A stretch of 42,019 nucleotides of DNA from positions 1 to 42,019 of the forward strand of contig JAJEIQ010000046.1 in assembly GCA_022827905.1 (NCBI GenBank), given 5' to 3'. Of the stretch, positions 15,865 through 25,526 are shown piece after piece. The notes beneath the pieces are model-generated. The model worked only from the letters and a program-made list of their open reading frames with translations. It ran no database searches and was not told the origin of the DNA. Positions within the stretch are counted from its first letter, which is position 1. Every line of letters begins with the position of its first letter. Source of the stretch: Pseudomonadales bacterium (GTDB lineage: Bacteria; Pseudomonadota; Gammaproteobacteria; Pseudomonadales; Azotimanducaceae). A program made the position numbers and the translations under genes.

Positions 15865-17688
15865 TCCCGCCTTATAGTGCATGCCGACAGCGTTGTCAAA
15901 CCCATTGGGCGCATAGCTCAATCCGAACCCCTCAGGGAACTGCAAGTCGCCATCGGCCGGATCGCCATTGCCCGGCCAAGGCAGCGGCAGACGGCCCTTG
16001 AAGTCACTGTCGCCCATCAGGACTTCGGCAACGCCCCGGCCCTCGGTTCCCGGGAGCCAAGCGGCTACGAACGCCGTCGAAGCGGCCAGTTCCCGGCCGA
16101 CCGCCAGCGGCCTGCCGGAAACCAGGACAACAACCACGGGTATGCCCTTGGCGGCGATGCGGCGGATGCAAGCCAGGTCCTCCGGGTGGGTTTCCGCCAG
16201 TTCCAGCGAGCGCGCGTAGGGTTCGAGCGGATTCATGAGGCCATTGACCATGGAACCGGCTTCCACCACGAGGTCATCGCCGGAACGGATGTCGCCGAAG
16301 CCCTCTGCGTAGGGCGTCTCGCCGATCACGACCAGTGCAACGTCGTGTTCATTCGGGTCGGCGTCCTCACCCGTCCCGTCCGCGCTGAGCCGCGCATTGG
16401 GCGCAAGTTCGCGAATGCCCTCCCAGATGGAGGTTCCCTCTATGGTGTCGTTGCCGGTCTCGCCCTGCCAGCTTCGAGTCCAGCCCCCGCACTGGTGGCC
16501 AAGGTTGTGGGCGTTCTTGCCGGCCACCAGCATCCGTTGATCCCGCCTGAGCGGCAGCAGATCGCCTTCATTTTTCAGCAGCACCAGCGATTCCCGCACC
16601 GCACGCCGCGCCACATCCCGATGCTCCGCGCAGCCGGTGCAACCGGTGCCCGCGCCTGACCGCCGCGTCGGCCTCGGCATATCGAACAACCCGTAACGCA
16701 ATTTTGTGCGCAGGATGCGCCGCACCGCATCGTCGATGCGGGCGGCGCTCACATGCCCAAGCCGAACTTGGCCTTCCAGGGCTTCGATGAACTCCCGCCA
16801 CCGCTCCGGGACCATGAACATGTCGAGCCCGGCATTCACCGAAAGGCGAATGGCGGTGCCGTAGTCCTCATCGAGGTAGTTGATGCCATCCCAATCGGAT
16901 AGCACCAAGCCATCGAATCCAAGCCGCTCCTTGAGCAGATCGGTCACCAGGAAGCGGTGTCCATGGCACTTCTCGCCGTTCCAGCTATTGAAGGACACCA
17001 TCAGCGTCATGACACCGGCTTGAAGGGCCGGGTAGTATGGCGCAACGTGGGTTCTCTCCAGTTCTTCCCAGGGGAGCGTGGTCTCGCCCTGGTCCATCCC
17101 GTGCCGGGTGCCGCCATCCCCCGCCCAATGCTTGACGCAACCGATGATGCCTTCAGCCTGCAGGGCCTCGACATAGTGCCGCCCATAGGAAGCGACTCGC
17201 TCCGGATCGTTCCCAAAACTCTCGTAGGTGCGCCCCCACCGGCAGTTCTGCACCACCGCCAAGGTCGGGGCAAAGTTCCAGTCCAAGCCGCTGTCGAGCA
17301 TCTCCCTAGCCGTGACTCGAGCCGCTTCGGCGACCAATCCGGCATCTCCCGCGGCGCCAAGCCCAATGTTGTGGGGGAAAATCGTGGCGCCCTGAACGTT
17401 GTTGTGGCCATGCACGGCGTCGCAGCCATAGAGAATCGGGATGCCCAAGGCGTCGTCATCGACCACCGCGGCCTGCCAAAACGCATCGTTCATCCGCACC
17501 CAGTCCTCAGGCGCATTGCCGCCCGGGTGGGAGCCGCCGCCGGAGAGCACGGCGCCGAGACCGTAGCGCGTCACATCCGCTGGCTCCACCGACAGGCGCT
17601 CCGCCATGGCCATCTGGCCAATCTTCTGGCGAAGGCTCATCCGCTTCAGCCATTTCGTGACGACGGCTTCTTGGTCCGCAATCAACAT
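15862..17688 (-). CDS. GH3 beta-glucosidase / exo-beta-1,3-1,4-glucanase-like
   Basis: The 608-residue glycoside hydrolase resembles the barley ExoI type. Domain 1 (TIM barrel) includes 'YGCDAVHGHNNV', 'CVKHWAGDGGT' (184-194) and the nucleophile Asp265 in 'GLVLSDWDGI'. Domain 2 has 'CGGWTRSWQGE' and 'GETPYAEGFGD', where Glu462 (or Glu457) is the likely acid/base. It should release glucose from non-reducing ends of beta-glucan oligosaccharides. No signal peptide is seen, so it may be cytoplasmic unless the start is misplaced. The ribosome site TAGGAG contains the stop codon of the upstream GH-A gene, so the two are co-translated. The last codons hold the receptor promoter. Confidence 0.92.
   Translation of the reverse strand: MLIADQEAVVTKWLKRMSLRQKIGQMAMAERLSVEPADVTRYGLGAVLSGGGSHPGGNAPEDWVRMNDAFWQAAVVDDDALGIPILYGCDAVHGHNNVQGATIFPHNIGLGAAGDAGLVAEAARVTAREMLDSGLDWNFAPTLAVVQNCRWGRTYESFGNDPERVASYGRHYVEALQAEGIIGCVKHWAGDGGTRHGMDQGETTLPWEELERTHVAPYYPALQAGVMTLMVSFNSWNGEKCHGHRFLVTDLLKERLGFDGLVLSDWDGINYLDEDYGTAIRLSVNAGLDMFMVPERWREFIEALEGQVRLGHVSAARIDDAVRRILRTKLRYGLFDMPRPTRRSGAGTGCTGCAEHRDVARRAVRESLVLLKNEGDLLPLRRDQRMLVAGKNAHNLGHQCGGWTRSWQGETGNDTIEGTSIWEGIRELAPNARLSADGTGEDADPNEHDVALVVIGETPYAEGFGDIRSGDDLVVEAGSMVNGLMNPLEPYARSLELAETHPEDLACIRRIAAKGIPVVVVLVSGRPLAVGRELAASTAFVAAWLPGTEGRGVAEVLMGDSDFKGRLPLPWPGNGDPADGDLQFPEGFGLSYAPNGFDNAVGMHYKAG
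15871..15899 (-). promoter_or_regulatory. Sigma-70 promoter of the TonB receptor operon, inside the GH3 gene
   Basis: On the minus strand a perfect TTGACA (15894-15899), a 17-base spacer and TATAAG (15871-15876) form a near-consensus promoter within the last codons of the GH3 gene. The leader to the receptor ATG would be about 95 bases. Operators A and B cover its start site and -35 box. Confidence 0.72.
15885..15898 (-). promoter_or_regulatory. LacI-type operator B over the -35 box of the TonB receptor promoter
   Basis: The minus strand reads TGACAACGCTGTCG, two differences from TGACAGCGCTGTCA, and overlaps the -35 hexamer. Its centre is 34 bases from that of operator A, about three helical turns, which would allow both sites to be bound together. 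It lies within GH3 coding sequence. Confidence 0.68.
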
Positions 17689-17697
17689 CCGTCACTC

Positions 17698-19002
17698 CTA
17701 GGTGCGATCAGCGATCAGGAACGGGACGTTGGCGTGCGCAACACCCCCTTCGCCATCGCCCACGTAAACGTATAGGCGGTAAGCGCCCGGTTCCTCCGGC
17801 GCACGCCAAGTGATCTGTCCGGACCGATTGTCGGGATTCGGCAGACGGTGCTCTTCGGGGACATACTCCAAGTCTCCACCGGACTGGGTGGCTTCGCTTT
17901 CCCGCATCACTCGCCAGTCGTAGGTCAGCGCATCCCGGTCCGGGTCCATGGCCCGCACCGACGCCACGTAGGATCCGCCCGGCAGCAGGCGCACATCGTC
18001 CCTCGCACGTTGGCCGTCCACCAGCAGGTCGCCCAGTTGGGGTGCCCGATTCGCCGGCCATCGGCCGGTCCAGATGCGTTGCAGCGCATCCGCCGCCTCG
18101 GTGCGCCGGCCGTCTGCCGTAAACACCCCGTACCAGGTGGGCGTGCGCTCCTGCTTCTGGCCCCACAGAAACGCATAGTTGCCGATGAGCCTTCCGGCCA
18201 TCGGCGCCAGCACCTGCTCGTGTCCTTCCAGGAAGCGACGGGCCTTTTCCGTGCTCGTGGGCTCAATGGGCGCTCCCCAAGCCGTCCGCGGCACTTCCCA
18301 ATGGCCGATGGTGCCCCACTCCGTGACCATCAACGGCATCTCCATGCGAATGTCCGCCAAGGCCTGCGGCAGATCGAACAGTCCCCCATAGACTTGGACG
18401 CTCAGGAAATCCAGGTCCGGCGCGCGCGCCTCGATCACCCGCGCCAGTGACCGGTCAATCCCCGCCGTGGTCGTGGTGGTCGGATGATTGGGATCGAGTT
18501 CGTGGATCATCATCGAGATGTCGTTCACGGCGTCGTAAACGGCCGGGTTGCGGTAGTCGTGGTTCAGCTCATTGCCGATGATCCAGACCAGCAGTGCGGG
18601 ATGATGCCGATGCGCTAGAACCTCGGCCCGCACGCGATTGAACTGCTCGTCGACCGCCGATGGATCGCTGTAGTCGAAACCATGCCGTTCCCGCTCGAGG
18701 TCGAGGCACAACGCCACCGTGAGACCGAGTTCCTGGGCACGATCAAGAACGCTTCCGTCGCCGACCGCCCAGTTGCGCACCGAGTTGGCCCCATGACGGG
18801 CGAGCGAGCCGAGATCGTCCGTGGACTGGGTTCCGGCGCCCCGGACCACATAGGGTTGGCCGCCCCGGAACAGCTTGAAGTTGCCGGCCTCTCCCTTAAT
18901 TTCCACGGGCACCGGGGCAGATTGCGCAACAACGGCGGCGCTGATCATTGATACGCCGGTCAGGCACAGCAACGCCCGCAGGGCCGATGCTCGTACGCCC
19001 AT
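17698..19002 (-). CDS. Secreted glycoside hydrolase, clan GH-A (GH2/GH158-like TIM barrel)
   Basis: The 434-residue protein starts with a signal peptide (about 1-27, ending VVAQS). The barrel that follows has the clan GH-A catalytic pair: acid/base Glu145 in 'VWIIGNELNHDY' and nucleophile Glu228 in 'LMVTEWGTIG'. After about residue 335 comes an Ig/PKD-like beta domain ('RAMDPDRDALTYDWRV' ... 'APEEPGAYRLYVYVGDGEGGVAHA'). Opening residues such as 'FKLFRGGQPYVVRGAG' recall GH2 and endo-glucanase relatives, but I cannot fix the family number. It is the first gene after the perfect LacI operator and is followed by GH3; with GH3 it suggests beta-glucan breakdown. The ribosome site AGGGAGG lies close to the ATG. 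Confidence 0.8.
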   Translation of the reverse strand: MGVRASALRALLCLTGVSMISAAVVAQSAPVPVEIKGEAGNFKLFRGGQPYVVRGAGTQSTDDLGSLARHGANSVRNWAVGDGSVLDRAQELGLTVALCLDLERERHGFDYSDPSAVDEQFNRVRAEVLAHRHHPALLVWIIGNELNHDYRNPAVYDAVNDISMMIHELDPNHPTTTTTAGIDRSLARVIEARAPDLDFLSVQVYGGLFDLPQALADIRMEMPLMVTEWGTIGHWEVPRTAWGAPIEPTSTEKARRFLEGHEQVLAPMAGRLIGNYAFLWGQKQERTPTWYGVFTADGRRTEAADALQRIWTGRWPANRAPQLGDLLVDGQRARDDVRLLPGGSYVASVRAMDPDRDALTYDWRVMRESEATQSGGDLEYVPEEHRLPNPDNRSGQITWRAPEEPGAYRLYVYVGDGEGGVAHANVPFLIADRT

Positions 19003-19039
19003 ACCCTCCCTTTCGAACTTGGCAACTACGAAGCGCGGT

Positions 19040-19069
19040 GTTTTACCAAGTCGCTGACAGCGCTGTCAA
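19040..19069 (-). promoter_or_regulatory. Sigma-70 promoter of the GH-A / GH3 genes
   Basis: The minus strand has a perfect TTGACA (19064-19069), an 18-base spacer and TAAAAC (19040-19045), about 40 bases upstream of the ATG at 19002. The -35 box overlaps the LacI-type operator, so bound repressor would block polymerase. Confidence 0.6.
19055..19068 (-). promoter_or_regulatory. Perfect LacI-type operator (TGACAGCGCTGTCA)
   Basis: A perfect 14-bp palindrome with the central CG step typical of LacI-family sites overlaps the -35 box of the GH-A promoter and the TGA stop of the lacI-type gene itself (19066-19068). Two imperfect copies control the TonB receptor promoter. The adjacent LacI protein is the obvious ligand. 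Confidence 0.78.
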
Positions 19070-20118
19070 TGATCCAGTGGTGTGACTGGAACCGGCGGCG
19101 CGGTGGATTTGCGGATGACCACCTCGCATTCAAACGGCTGGTCGGACGAATGCACTGCCTCGCCGTTCAACTTGTCGATCAGGAGCTTGGCGGCGGTTTG
19201 GGCCATCCGCACGATGGGTTGGCGCACGGTGGTTAGCGGCGGCCACATGCGGGAGGCGATCTGGGTATCGTCAAAGCCGACAACGGACAGGTCGCCGGGC
19301 ACGGATAGGCCCCGCTCCCGCGCCTCGAACAGCACGCCAGCGGCCATGTCGTCGTTGCTCGCGACGATGGCGCTCGGTGGTTTCGGCAGATCGAGCAGTT
19401 CGCTCGCCGCCGTCTTGCCGGAATCGAAATCGAAGTAGCCTTGTCGAACCAAGAGGGCCGAGAACGCCAGGCCATGCCGTTCCAAGGCACGCCGGTAACC
19501 GGAAAATCGCGCCGCGCTCGCGCCGTGGTCCGGATGTCCCTCGATAAAGCCGATGGCTTGGTGTCCCTGTTCGATCAGGTACTCCGTAAGGGAACAGGTC
19601 GCCTCCCCGTCATTGCAACTCACGTTGATCTCCTCCGGCCGTGGATCCTTGGGCGCTATGGCGGCCAGGGGGATGCGCAGTTGATGCAGCAACGCCGTGA
19701 CGGCGGCAACGTCTCCCAAGGGGGCAGGCAAAACGATTCCTTCGACGCGCGCCTGGGTGGCGAACTCCCTGACCCGCTCCGTGATGTCGGGGTTCGGCAG
19801 AGTGAGAGGACAGAGCAGAAGGGAGTAGCCCCGCGCCTCGCAAGCCTCAAGCGTGCCGTCGAGCACATCCTTGAGATAGTTGAACTCCTGGGCATTCTCG
19901 TAAACCAGCCCCACCAAGCGCGAACGCTTGCCCGACAGTTCCCGGGCGGCCGCATTGGGCTTGTAGCGCAGTTCACGAATGGCGCTCAGCACCTTTTCGC
20001 GCGTTGCATCGCGCACGTTGGATTCGTCGTTCACCACCCGCGAGACGGTCTTTATCGAAACGCCCGCCTGCTCCGCAACATCAAAAATAGTTGCCTTCTT
20101 GGGACCGGCTTCAGCCAA
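19066..20118 (-). CDS. LacI-family transcriptional regulator of the glycan locus
   Basis: The frame is open upstream, but the right start is TTG at 20116-20118: it has GGAGGG with 6-base spacing and is followed by the usual N-terminus (AEAGPKKATIFDVAEQAGVS). This gives 350 residues. The helix-turn-helix and hinge are clear (TVSRVVNDESNVRDATREKV, then 'YKPNAAARELSG'), followed by a periplasmic-binding-protein-like effector domain with 'FIEGHPDHGASAARFSGY', 'AIVASNDDMAAGVLF' and 'VVGFDDTQIASRMWPPLTTVRQP'. It should repress both glycan promoters until a sugar is bound. The TTG overlaps the tilS stop (TTGGCTGA), so its translation is tied to the housekeeping operon and it is probably made constitutively. 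Confidence 0.92.
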   Translation of the reverse strand: MAEAGPKKATIFDVAEQAGVSIKTVSRVVNDESNVRDATREKVLSAIRELRYKPNAAARELSGKRSRLVGLVYENAQEFNYLKDVLDGTLEACEARGYSLLLCPLTLPNPDITERVREFATQARVEGIVLPAPLGDVAAVTALLHQLRIPLAAIAPKDPRPEEINVSCNDGEATCSLTEYLIEQGHQAIGFIEGHPDHGASAARFSGYRRALERHGLAFSALLVRQGYFDFDSGKTAASELLDLPKPPSAIVASNDDMAAGVLFEARERGLSVPGDLSVVGFDDTQIASRMWPPLTTVRQPIVRMAQTAAKLLIDKLNGEAVHSSDQPFECEVVIRKSTAPPVPVTPLDH

Positions 20119-21346
20119 ACTTTTCCCTCCAGTTCCAAATCGCTCGCCAGCGCGATTCCGTCTTCGGCTCATCACGGGCAGCATCCGCGATGCCTGGAAC
20201 GGCGACCAGCGCATCGCCACTGTACAGCAATGGGTAGCTGGATCTTAGCCAAGGCGGTAGGTTGACATCCTGCATCGCCTTCTTGAGCGATCGCGACCCT
20301 TGGGCTGTCCGAACCCTTTCGCCGCCGCGGCGGAACCGGATGGTCAGGGCGCCTTTTGCGCAAAAGCCGCCGCTGGCGGCCTTTTCGACCACCAGTTCGC
20401 CATGGGGCAGCCGCAACACCCCGGGTGGCTGCAGTTCATAGCAGGCTGCCAGCGCCGGTGGCGGCAATACGTAGTGGGCCGCGCCGCGCCAGCGGCGCAA
20501 ACTCCCGTGGCGCAATCGCAGTTCCGGTTGGGCGTCCGGCGGAGCGTCGAATTGGGCTGCGAATTCCGCCAGCGCCCGCTCGCTGACGCCTTGCTCATCG
20601 AAGCGGGCCAGCCAAGCGCGCAACGCCAGCGACCGCAGCTCGGGCGGCAAGTCTTCCAAGGGCAACGCTTCGCGGTTCAGCAGATGGCGCAGCAGCGCTT
20701 CGGCGTCGGCCCGGGCCTCCCCCGCATGCGCCAAGGCCGCGTCTGCGCTGGGCCAGCGCTCCTTCAGGCGGGGCAAAACCTCGCGGCGCAGGAAGTTGCG
20801 GTCGAATGCAGTGTTGGCGTTGCTGGGATCTTCCAGCCAGTCAACGCCCAGTTCCTTGGCGGCGGCGCGCAGCGCGTGCTTGGGGAGGCCGAGGAATGGA
20901 CGCAGCAGCACCGCCCCACCGGCCAGGTGCCGGGTGCGGGGCATGGCTCGAGCGCCGCGCCCTTGGGCGAGCCGCATCAGCACCGTTTCCGCCTGGTCGT
21001 GCTGATGGTGGGCCAGCAGCAATAGATCGCCCGCGCCCAACAGGGCATCGAAGGCTTGGTAGCGCGCGCGCCGGGCTTGTGCTTCGACGTTGCCAGGCGC
21101 CACTTCGACGCGCTGGCTCAGCAGTTCGATGCCATTCGACTTGCAGGCGGCTTCGCAGTGTGCCTGCCACCGGTCGGCGTCAGGATGCAGGCCGTGATTG
21201 ATGTGTACGGCCTTGACCGGGGGCGCGACGCGAACGGCGGCGTGCAGAAGAACGGTGGAATCGAGGCCGCCAGAGTAGGCTACCGCCAAGCGCCGGCGAT
21301 CAAAACCTGCCAGTTCAAGCCGCAGGTGGCGGAGCACCGCATTCAC
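20111..21346 (-). CDS. tilS: tRNA(Ile)-lysidine synthase
   Basis: TilS converts C34 of the minor tRNA-Ile (CAU anticodon) to lysidine using ATP and lysine, which is essential for reading AUA. The P-loop SGGLDS lies at about residues 22-27, followed by 'VHINHGLHPDAD' and 'AHHQHDQAETVLMRLAQG', then the TilS-specific middle and C-terminal domains. The open frame extends 87 codons upstream into dnaE, but the GTG at 21344-21346 overlaps the dnaE stop as GTGA and gives 411 residues starting [15 protein letters not shown], normal for the family. Many gammaproteobacteria have accA between dnaE and tilS; here it is absent. Confidence 0.94.
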   Translation of the reverse strand: MNAVLRHLRLELAGFDRRRLAVAYSGGLDSTVLLHAAVRVAPPVKAVHINHGLHPDADRWQAHCEAACKSNGIELLSQRVEVAPGNVEAQARRARYQAFDALLGAGDLLLLAHHQHDQAETVLMRLAQGRGARAMPRTRHLAGGAVLLRPFLGLPKHALRAAAKELGVDWLEDPSNANTAFDRNFLRREVLPRLKERWPSADAALAHAGEARADAEALLRHLLNREALPLEDLPPELRSLALRAWLARFDEQGVSERALAEFAAQFDAPPDAQPELRLRHGSLRRWRGAAHYVLPPPALAACYELQPPGVLRLPHGELVVEKAASGGFCAKGALTIRFRRGGERVRTAQGSRSLKKAMQDVNLPPWLRSSYPLLYSGDALVAVPGIADAARDEPKTESRWRAIWNWREKFG

Positions 21347-24300
21347 GGCCCGTCCGTGCCCACCCTCACGCGGTCGTCGCCATATTCGGTCTTCAAGTGC
21401 GTCACCAAGGCTTCGCTGGCCTTGACGCGCCAGCCCAAGCGGATGCTGCCGGCGGTCTTCGGCGCTTGGTAGTCCACGACGACCGGCGAGCCACCCTCCT
21501 CCACGCGATAGGGCTGCAAGCTGGCCGCCAAGCGGCTGGAGAAGTCGGAGGGGGCATCCTGGTGATTCATGTCGATGCGCAGGATGGGGCGGTTCTCCTC
21601 TCGCCACTCGTCGATTGTCAGGGCCGACTCCACGATGACTTTGTGGGCGCCATTGTATTCGTCCGGCTGCACCTCGCCCTCCATGACAAGGACCTGCCCC
21701 TTTTCAAGCTTGTGCCCAATTCGCTCGTAGGTCTTGGCATAAACCATCGCTTCGACACGCGCCGTGCTGTCGTCAATGACGGCCACGGCCCACTCCTGGC
21801 CCATGTTGCGGCCCTTTCTGCCGTGCATCCGCCGCAGGTCGATCAGCAGGCCAAACACCCGCGCGGTTTGTGTTGTCCGCAAGTCGGCAAGGCGCTGGCA
21901 ACCTTCGCTGAACTCGGCCAAGTGGGGCTCGGCGGGATGGCCGGTGAGGTACAGCCCGAGAGCGGCCCGCTCCAATTCGATCCGCTCCTGGAAAGGTTGC
22001 GGCTTGATCGTCGCCCGCAGGGCTGGCTGGCGGTCTTCCCCGACGCCGCCGAAGAGGTCGCCGATGCCGAGCGCCGCGTCTCGAGACTGTTGGTCCGCCG
22101 CCTGCAGCGCTTGATCGAGTTCACCGAGCAGCTTGGCGCGGACCAAGCCCAGATCCTCGCCCGCGGCGCCGAACTCGTCCATGGCACCAGCATGGATCAA
22201 GGCTTCGATCACCCGCTTGTTGGCGCGCTTCACATCAATCCGCAGGCAAAACTCCGCCAGACTCTCAAAGCGCCCGCCTTTGCGGGCCTCAACCCCCGGT
22301 TTGCGGGCTTGGACCCCCGCTTTGCGGGCGTGAACGATGCTCTCCACCGGCATCGGCCCCACCCCGCGCACCGCGCCCAGCCCGTAGATGATGTCGCCGT
22401 CGATGACCGAAAAGCGGAATTCGCTCCGGTTGACGCTGGGCGGGCGCAGCTTCAGGCCCATGCGCCGCACCTCGTTGATCAGGGTGACCACTTTGTCGGT
22501 GTGGTCCATGGCGGCGGACAGGTTGGCGGCCATGAACTCCGCTGGGTGGTGCGCCTTCAACCAGGCTGTCTGGTAGGCGATCAGGCCGTAAGTGGCGGAG
22601 TGGGACTTGTTGAAGGCGTAGCCCGCAAAGGTCTCCATCTCGTCGAACAGGTTCTTGGCGAGCTTGCCCTCCACGCCGTTGGCCTCGGCGCCGGCCATGA
22701 AATCGCTGCGCACCTTGGCCATCTCTGCCTGGTCCTTCTTGCCCATGGCCTTGCGCAGGATGTCCGCCTGGCCGAGGCTGAAGCCGGCCAGCTGCCGGGC
22801 GATCTGCATCACCTGCTCCTGGTAGATGATGGTGCCAAAGGTGCTGCTCAGGAACGGCTCCAGGTCATCGTGGGGGTAGGTCACCGGCTCCTTGCCGTGC
22901 TTGCGGTTGATGTAGTCATCGTGAGTGCCATTGTCCAGCGGGCCGGGCCGGAACAGCGCCACGAGCGCCAGGATGTCGTCGATGTGGTCCGGCAGCAGGC
23001 GGCGCACCAAGTCCTTCATGCCGCGGGATTCAAGCTGGAACACGGCAGTGGTCTCGGCGCGCTTGAGCAGATCGAAGGTGGCTGCATCGTTCAAGGGCAC
23101 TCGGTTGATGTCCACCCGCGCCCCGCCACCCTCGGCTTCGATGGAGCCGTTGACGGCCTGCACGGCCCAGTCGATGATGGTCAGCGTGGTCAGCCCCAGG
23201 AAGTCGAACTTCACCAGGCCCGCCTTCTCCACGTCGTCCTTGTCGTATTGGGAGATCAGGCTGCCGCTGCGCTCATCGACGTAGAGCGGCACGAAGTCGG
23301 TCAGACGGGACGGCGCGATCACCACCCCGCCGGCATGGCGCCCGACGTTGCGCACGATGCCTTCGAGCTTGTAGCCCATTTCCATGATCTCGGCGGCTTC
23401 CTCGTCGGCGCCGATGAAATCCCGGAGTTCCGGGCTCTTCGCCATGGCCTCGCGCAGCTTGATGTTGAGTTCGTTGGGAATGAGCTTGGAGAGCTTGTCC
23501 CCCAAGGCGTAGGGCTTGCCTTGGGCACGGGCCACGTCGCGCACCACTGCCTTGGCGGCCATGGTGCCAAAGGTGGCGATCTGGCTAACCGCGTCCTTGC
23601 CGTATAGCTCCGCAACGTGCTGGATCACCCGGTCGCGGCCTTCCACGCAAAAGTCCACGTCGAAATCCGGCATGGAGACCCGCTCGGGGTTGAGGAAGCG
23701 CTCAAACAGCAGATCATAGTGGACGGGATCCAAGTCGGTGATGCGCAGCGCGTAGGCCACCAGCGACCCGGCGCCGGATCCCCGGCCCGGCCCCACCGGA
23801 ATGCCCTGCTCCTTGGCCCAGGCGATGAATTCCATGACCACTAGGAAGTAGCCCGGAAAACCCGTCTGGTTGATGATGCCGAGCTCGTCCGCCAGGCGTT
23901 CCCGATAGGCCCGCTCATCAAGGGCATAGGCATCCAAGGCGCGCAGTTCTTCAAGACGCCGGGCTAAGCCTTCCTCGGCGGCTTTGGCCAAGAAACTCTC
24001 AAGGGTCTCGCCTTCCGGCACCGGGTAGTTGGGCAGTTGGGGCTGGTCGAGGTCCAGCTCCAGGGTGCAGCGCTTGGCGATCTCCACACTGTTGGCCAAT
24101 GCCTCCGGCAAGTCGGCAAAGAGCTCCGCCATGTCGGCAGAGCCTTTCAAGTGCTGTTCCGCGGAGTAGCGCCGCGGCCGGCGGGGATCGTTGACCACTT
24201 TGCCTTCGTGGATGCAGACCCGGGTTTCGTGGGCCTCGAAGTCCTCCGGGGCAAGAAAGCAGGCTTCGTTGGTGGCCACAACCGGCAGTTCGAGCCGCGC

Positions 24301-24858
24301 CGCGAGCCCAACGGCGGCCCGCAGGCAGGCTTCCTCGTTCTCGCGGCCCGTGCGCTCCACCTCCACATAAAAGCGATCCTCGAACCGCTCCGCCAAGACC
24401 CCCGCAGCGCGCTCCGCACCCTTGTCATCGCCGCGCAGCAGCGCATGGCCGACCTCGGTGTCCCGGGCCCCGGCGAGCAGAATGAGGCCGTCGCTGCGCT
24501 CAAGCACCTCCGCAGTGGTCACCGCGCCGGGCAGCTCACCACCCACGTAGGCCAGCGAGGCGAGTTGAATCAGATTGCGGTAGCCAACCGGATTGCAGGC
24601 GATCACGGTCAAGCGCAGCGGCTCTCCCGCCTCGGCGACTTGGTGCGGCAGATCCACCCCAACGATCGGCTTGACCCCCGCCTTGAGGCAGGCGCGATAG
24701 AACTTGATCAGCCCGAAGAGGTTGCCGTGGTCGGTGAGGCCGATGGCACCCATGTCGAGTTCGGCAGCGCGGCGCGCCAAGTCGTCGACGCCAGCTAGGC
24801 CATCAACGATGGAGTACTCGCTGTGGGTACGCAGATGGACGAATTCAGCCGCACTCAT
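21343..24858 (-). CDS. dnaE: DNA polymerase III alpha subunit
   Basis: The 1171-residue protein is the replicative polymerase. The N-terminal PHP domain starts '[18 protein letters not shown]'. The palm aspartates are Asp400 and Asp402 in '[10 protein letters not shown]', matching E. coli Asp401 and Asp403. The finger and thumb motifs ([30 protein letters not shown]), the helix-hairpin-helix region and the OB fold ([19 protein letters not shown]) follow. The ATG overlaps the rnhB stop as ATGA. An unusual feature is a three-unit 7-residue repeat (ARKAGVQ / ARKPGVE / ARKGGRF) at about residues 840-860, encoded by 21-bp tandem repeats. Confidence 0.97.
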   Translation of the reverse strand: MSAAEFVHLRTHSEYSIVDGLAGVDDLARRAAELDMGAIGLTDHGNLFGLIKFYRACLKAGVKPIVGVDLPHQVAEAGEPLRLTVIACNPVGYRNLIQLASLAYVGGELPGAVTTAEVLERSDGLILLAGARDTEVGHALLRGDDKGAERAAGVLAERFEDRFYVEVERTGRENEEACLRAAVGLAARLELPVVATNEACFLAPEDFEAHETRVCIHEGKVVNDPRRPRRYSAEQHLKGSADMAELFADLPEALANSVEIAKRCTLELDLDQPQLPNYPVPEGETLESFLAKAAEEGLARRLEELRALDAYALDERAYRERLADELGIINQTGFPGYFLVVMEFIAWAKEQGIPVGPGRGSGAGSLVAYALRITDLDPVHYDLLFERFLNPERVSMPDFDVDFCVEGRDRVIQHVAELYGKDAVSQIATFGTMAAKAVVRDVARAQGKPYALGDKLSKLIPNELNIKLREAMAKSPELRDFIGADEEAAEIMEMGYKLEGIVRNVGRHAGGVVIAPSRLTDFVPLYVDERSGSLISQYDKDDVEKAGLVKFDFLGLTTLTIIDWAVQAVNGSIEAEGGGARVDINRVPLNDAATFDLLKRAETTAVFQLESRGMKDLVRRLLPDHIDDILALVALFRPGPLDNGTHDDYINRKHGKEPVTYPHDDLEPFLSSTFGTIIYQEQVMQIARQLAGFSLGQADILRKAMGKKDQAEMAKVRSDFMAGAEANGVEGKLAKNLFDEMETFAGYAFNKSHSATYGLIAYQTAWLKAHHPAEFMAANLSAAMDHTDKVVTLINEVRRMGLKLRPPSVNRSEFRFSVIDGDIIYGLGAVRGVGPMPVESIVHARKAGVQARKPGVEARKGGRFESLAEFCLRIDVKRANKRVIEALIHAGAMDEFGAAGEDLGLVRAKLLGELDQALQAADQQSRDAALGIGDLFGGVGEDRQPALRATIKPQPFQERIELERAALGLYLTGHPAEPHLAEFSEGCQRLADLRTTQTARVFGLLIDLRRMHGRKGRNMGQEWAVAVIDDSTARVEAMVYAKTYERIGHKLEKGQVLVMEGEVQPDEYNGAHKVIVESALTIDEWREENRPILRIDMNHQDAPSDFSSRLAASLQPYRVEEGGSPVVVDYQAPKTAGSIRLGWRVKASEALVTHLKTEYGDDRVRVGTDGP
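22279..22341. repeat. 21-bp tandem repeat (three units) inside dnaE
   Basis: The plus-strand core TTTGCGGGC recurs at 22279, 22300 and 22321, exactly 21 bases apart, and keeps the reading frame. It encodes 7-residue units, two of which look like an insertion compared with the single 'ARxKGG' turn in E. coli DnaE. Confidence 0.8.
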
Positions 24859-25526
24859 CGGGCCACAACCGGGTTAATTGGTTCGTTTCCGTAGGGTTCC
24901 AATTTAGCAGCCGCGGCCACCGGCGCAAAGCTCCGGCGATGAATTGGGCAGGGCCCAAGCGCCCGCAAGGCGGCCAGATGGGCCCGGGTGCCGTAGCCCT
25001 TGTGCTGCTCGAAGCCGTAGCCGGGGTAATCGGCGGCCAAGCGGGCCATCTCCGCATCCCGCGCGGTCTTGGCCAAGATGGCCCCGGCACTGATCGGTGG
25101 CAGCAGCGCATCGCCGCCAATCACAGCCACCGTGGGGACACTCAAGTCCGGGCAGTGATTGCCGTCCACAAACACCCGTTCAGGCTGCACAGCCAAGCCG
25201 GCAACCGCCCGGCGCATGGCGAGCAGGGTGGCTTGCAGAATGTTGAGCTGATCGATCTCGGCCACCTCGGCGCGGCCCAACGCATGGGCGACGGCCCGCT
25301 CCCGGATCAAGGCCGCAAGCTCCTCCCGGCGCTTGGCGGACAACTGCTTGGAGTCCCTGAGTCCACTGATGGGGCGTTTCGGATCCAACAGGACCGCCCC
25401 GGCGACCACCGGACCGGCCAACGGCCCGCGCCCCGCCTCGTCAACACCGGCCGAACAAGCGTCCCACTCCCAGCCTTGTTGCGCATGGATGGCACCTTGG
25501 TCAGAGCAGCGTGCAGCAGCGTTCAT
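24855..25526 (-). CDS. rnhB: Ribonuclease HII
   Basis: The 223-residue protein has the RNase HII active-site start '[20 protein letters not shown]' (acidic pair Asp29-Glu30), the further acidic site in '[11 protein letters not shown]', the '[16 protein letters not shown]' helix and '[12 protein letters not shown]'. It removes RNA primers and single ribonucleotides from DNA. It overlaps lpxB upstream and dnaE downstream by 4 bases each (ATGA), as in the classic gammaproteobacterial lpxB-rnhB-dnaE arrangement. Confidence 0.96.
   Translation of the reverse strand: MNAAARCSDQGAIHAQQGWEWDACSAGVDEAGRGPLAGPVVAGAVLLDPKRPISGLRDSKQLSAKRREELAALIRERAVAHALGRAEVAEIDQLNILQATLLAMRRAVAGLAVQPERVFVDGNHCPDLSVPTVAVIGGDALLPPISAGAILAKTARDAEMARLAADYPGYGFEQHKGYGTRAHLAALRALGPCPIHRRSFAPVAAAAKLEPYGNEPINPVVAR

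Noticed and set aside
21397-23607. 736-codon plus-strand frame antisense to dnaE
   Set aside because: Low-complexity composition and no motifs; dnaE on the other strand is unambiguous.
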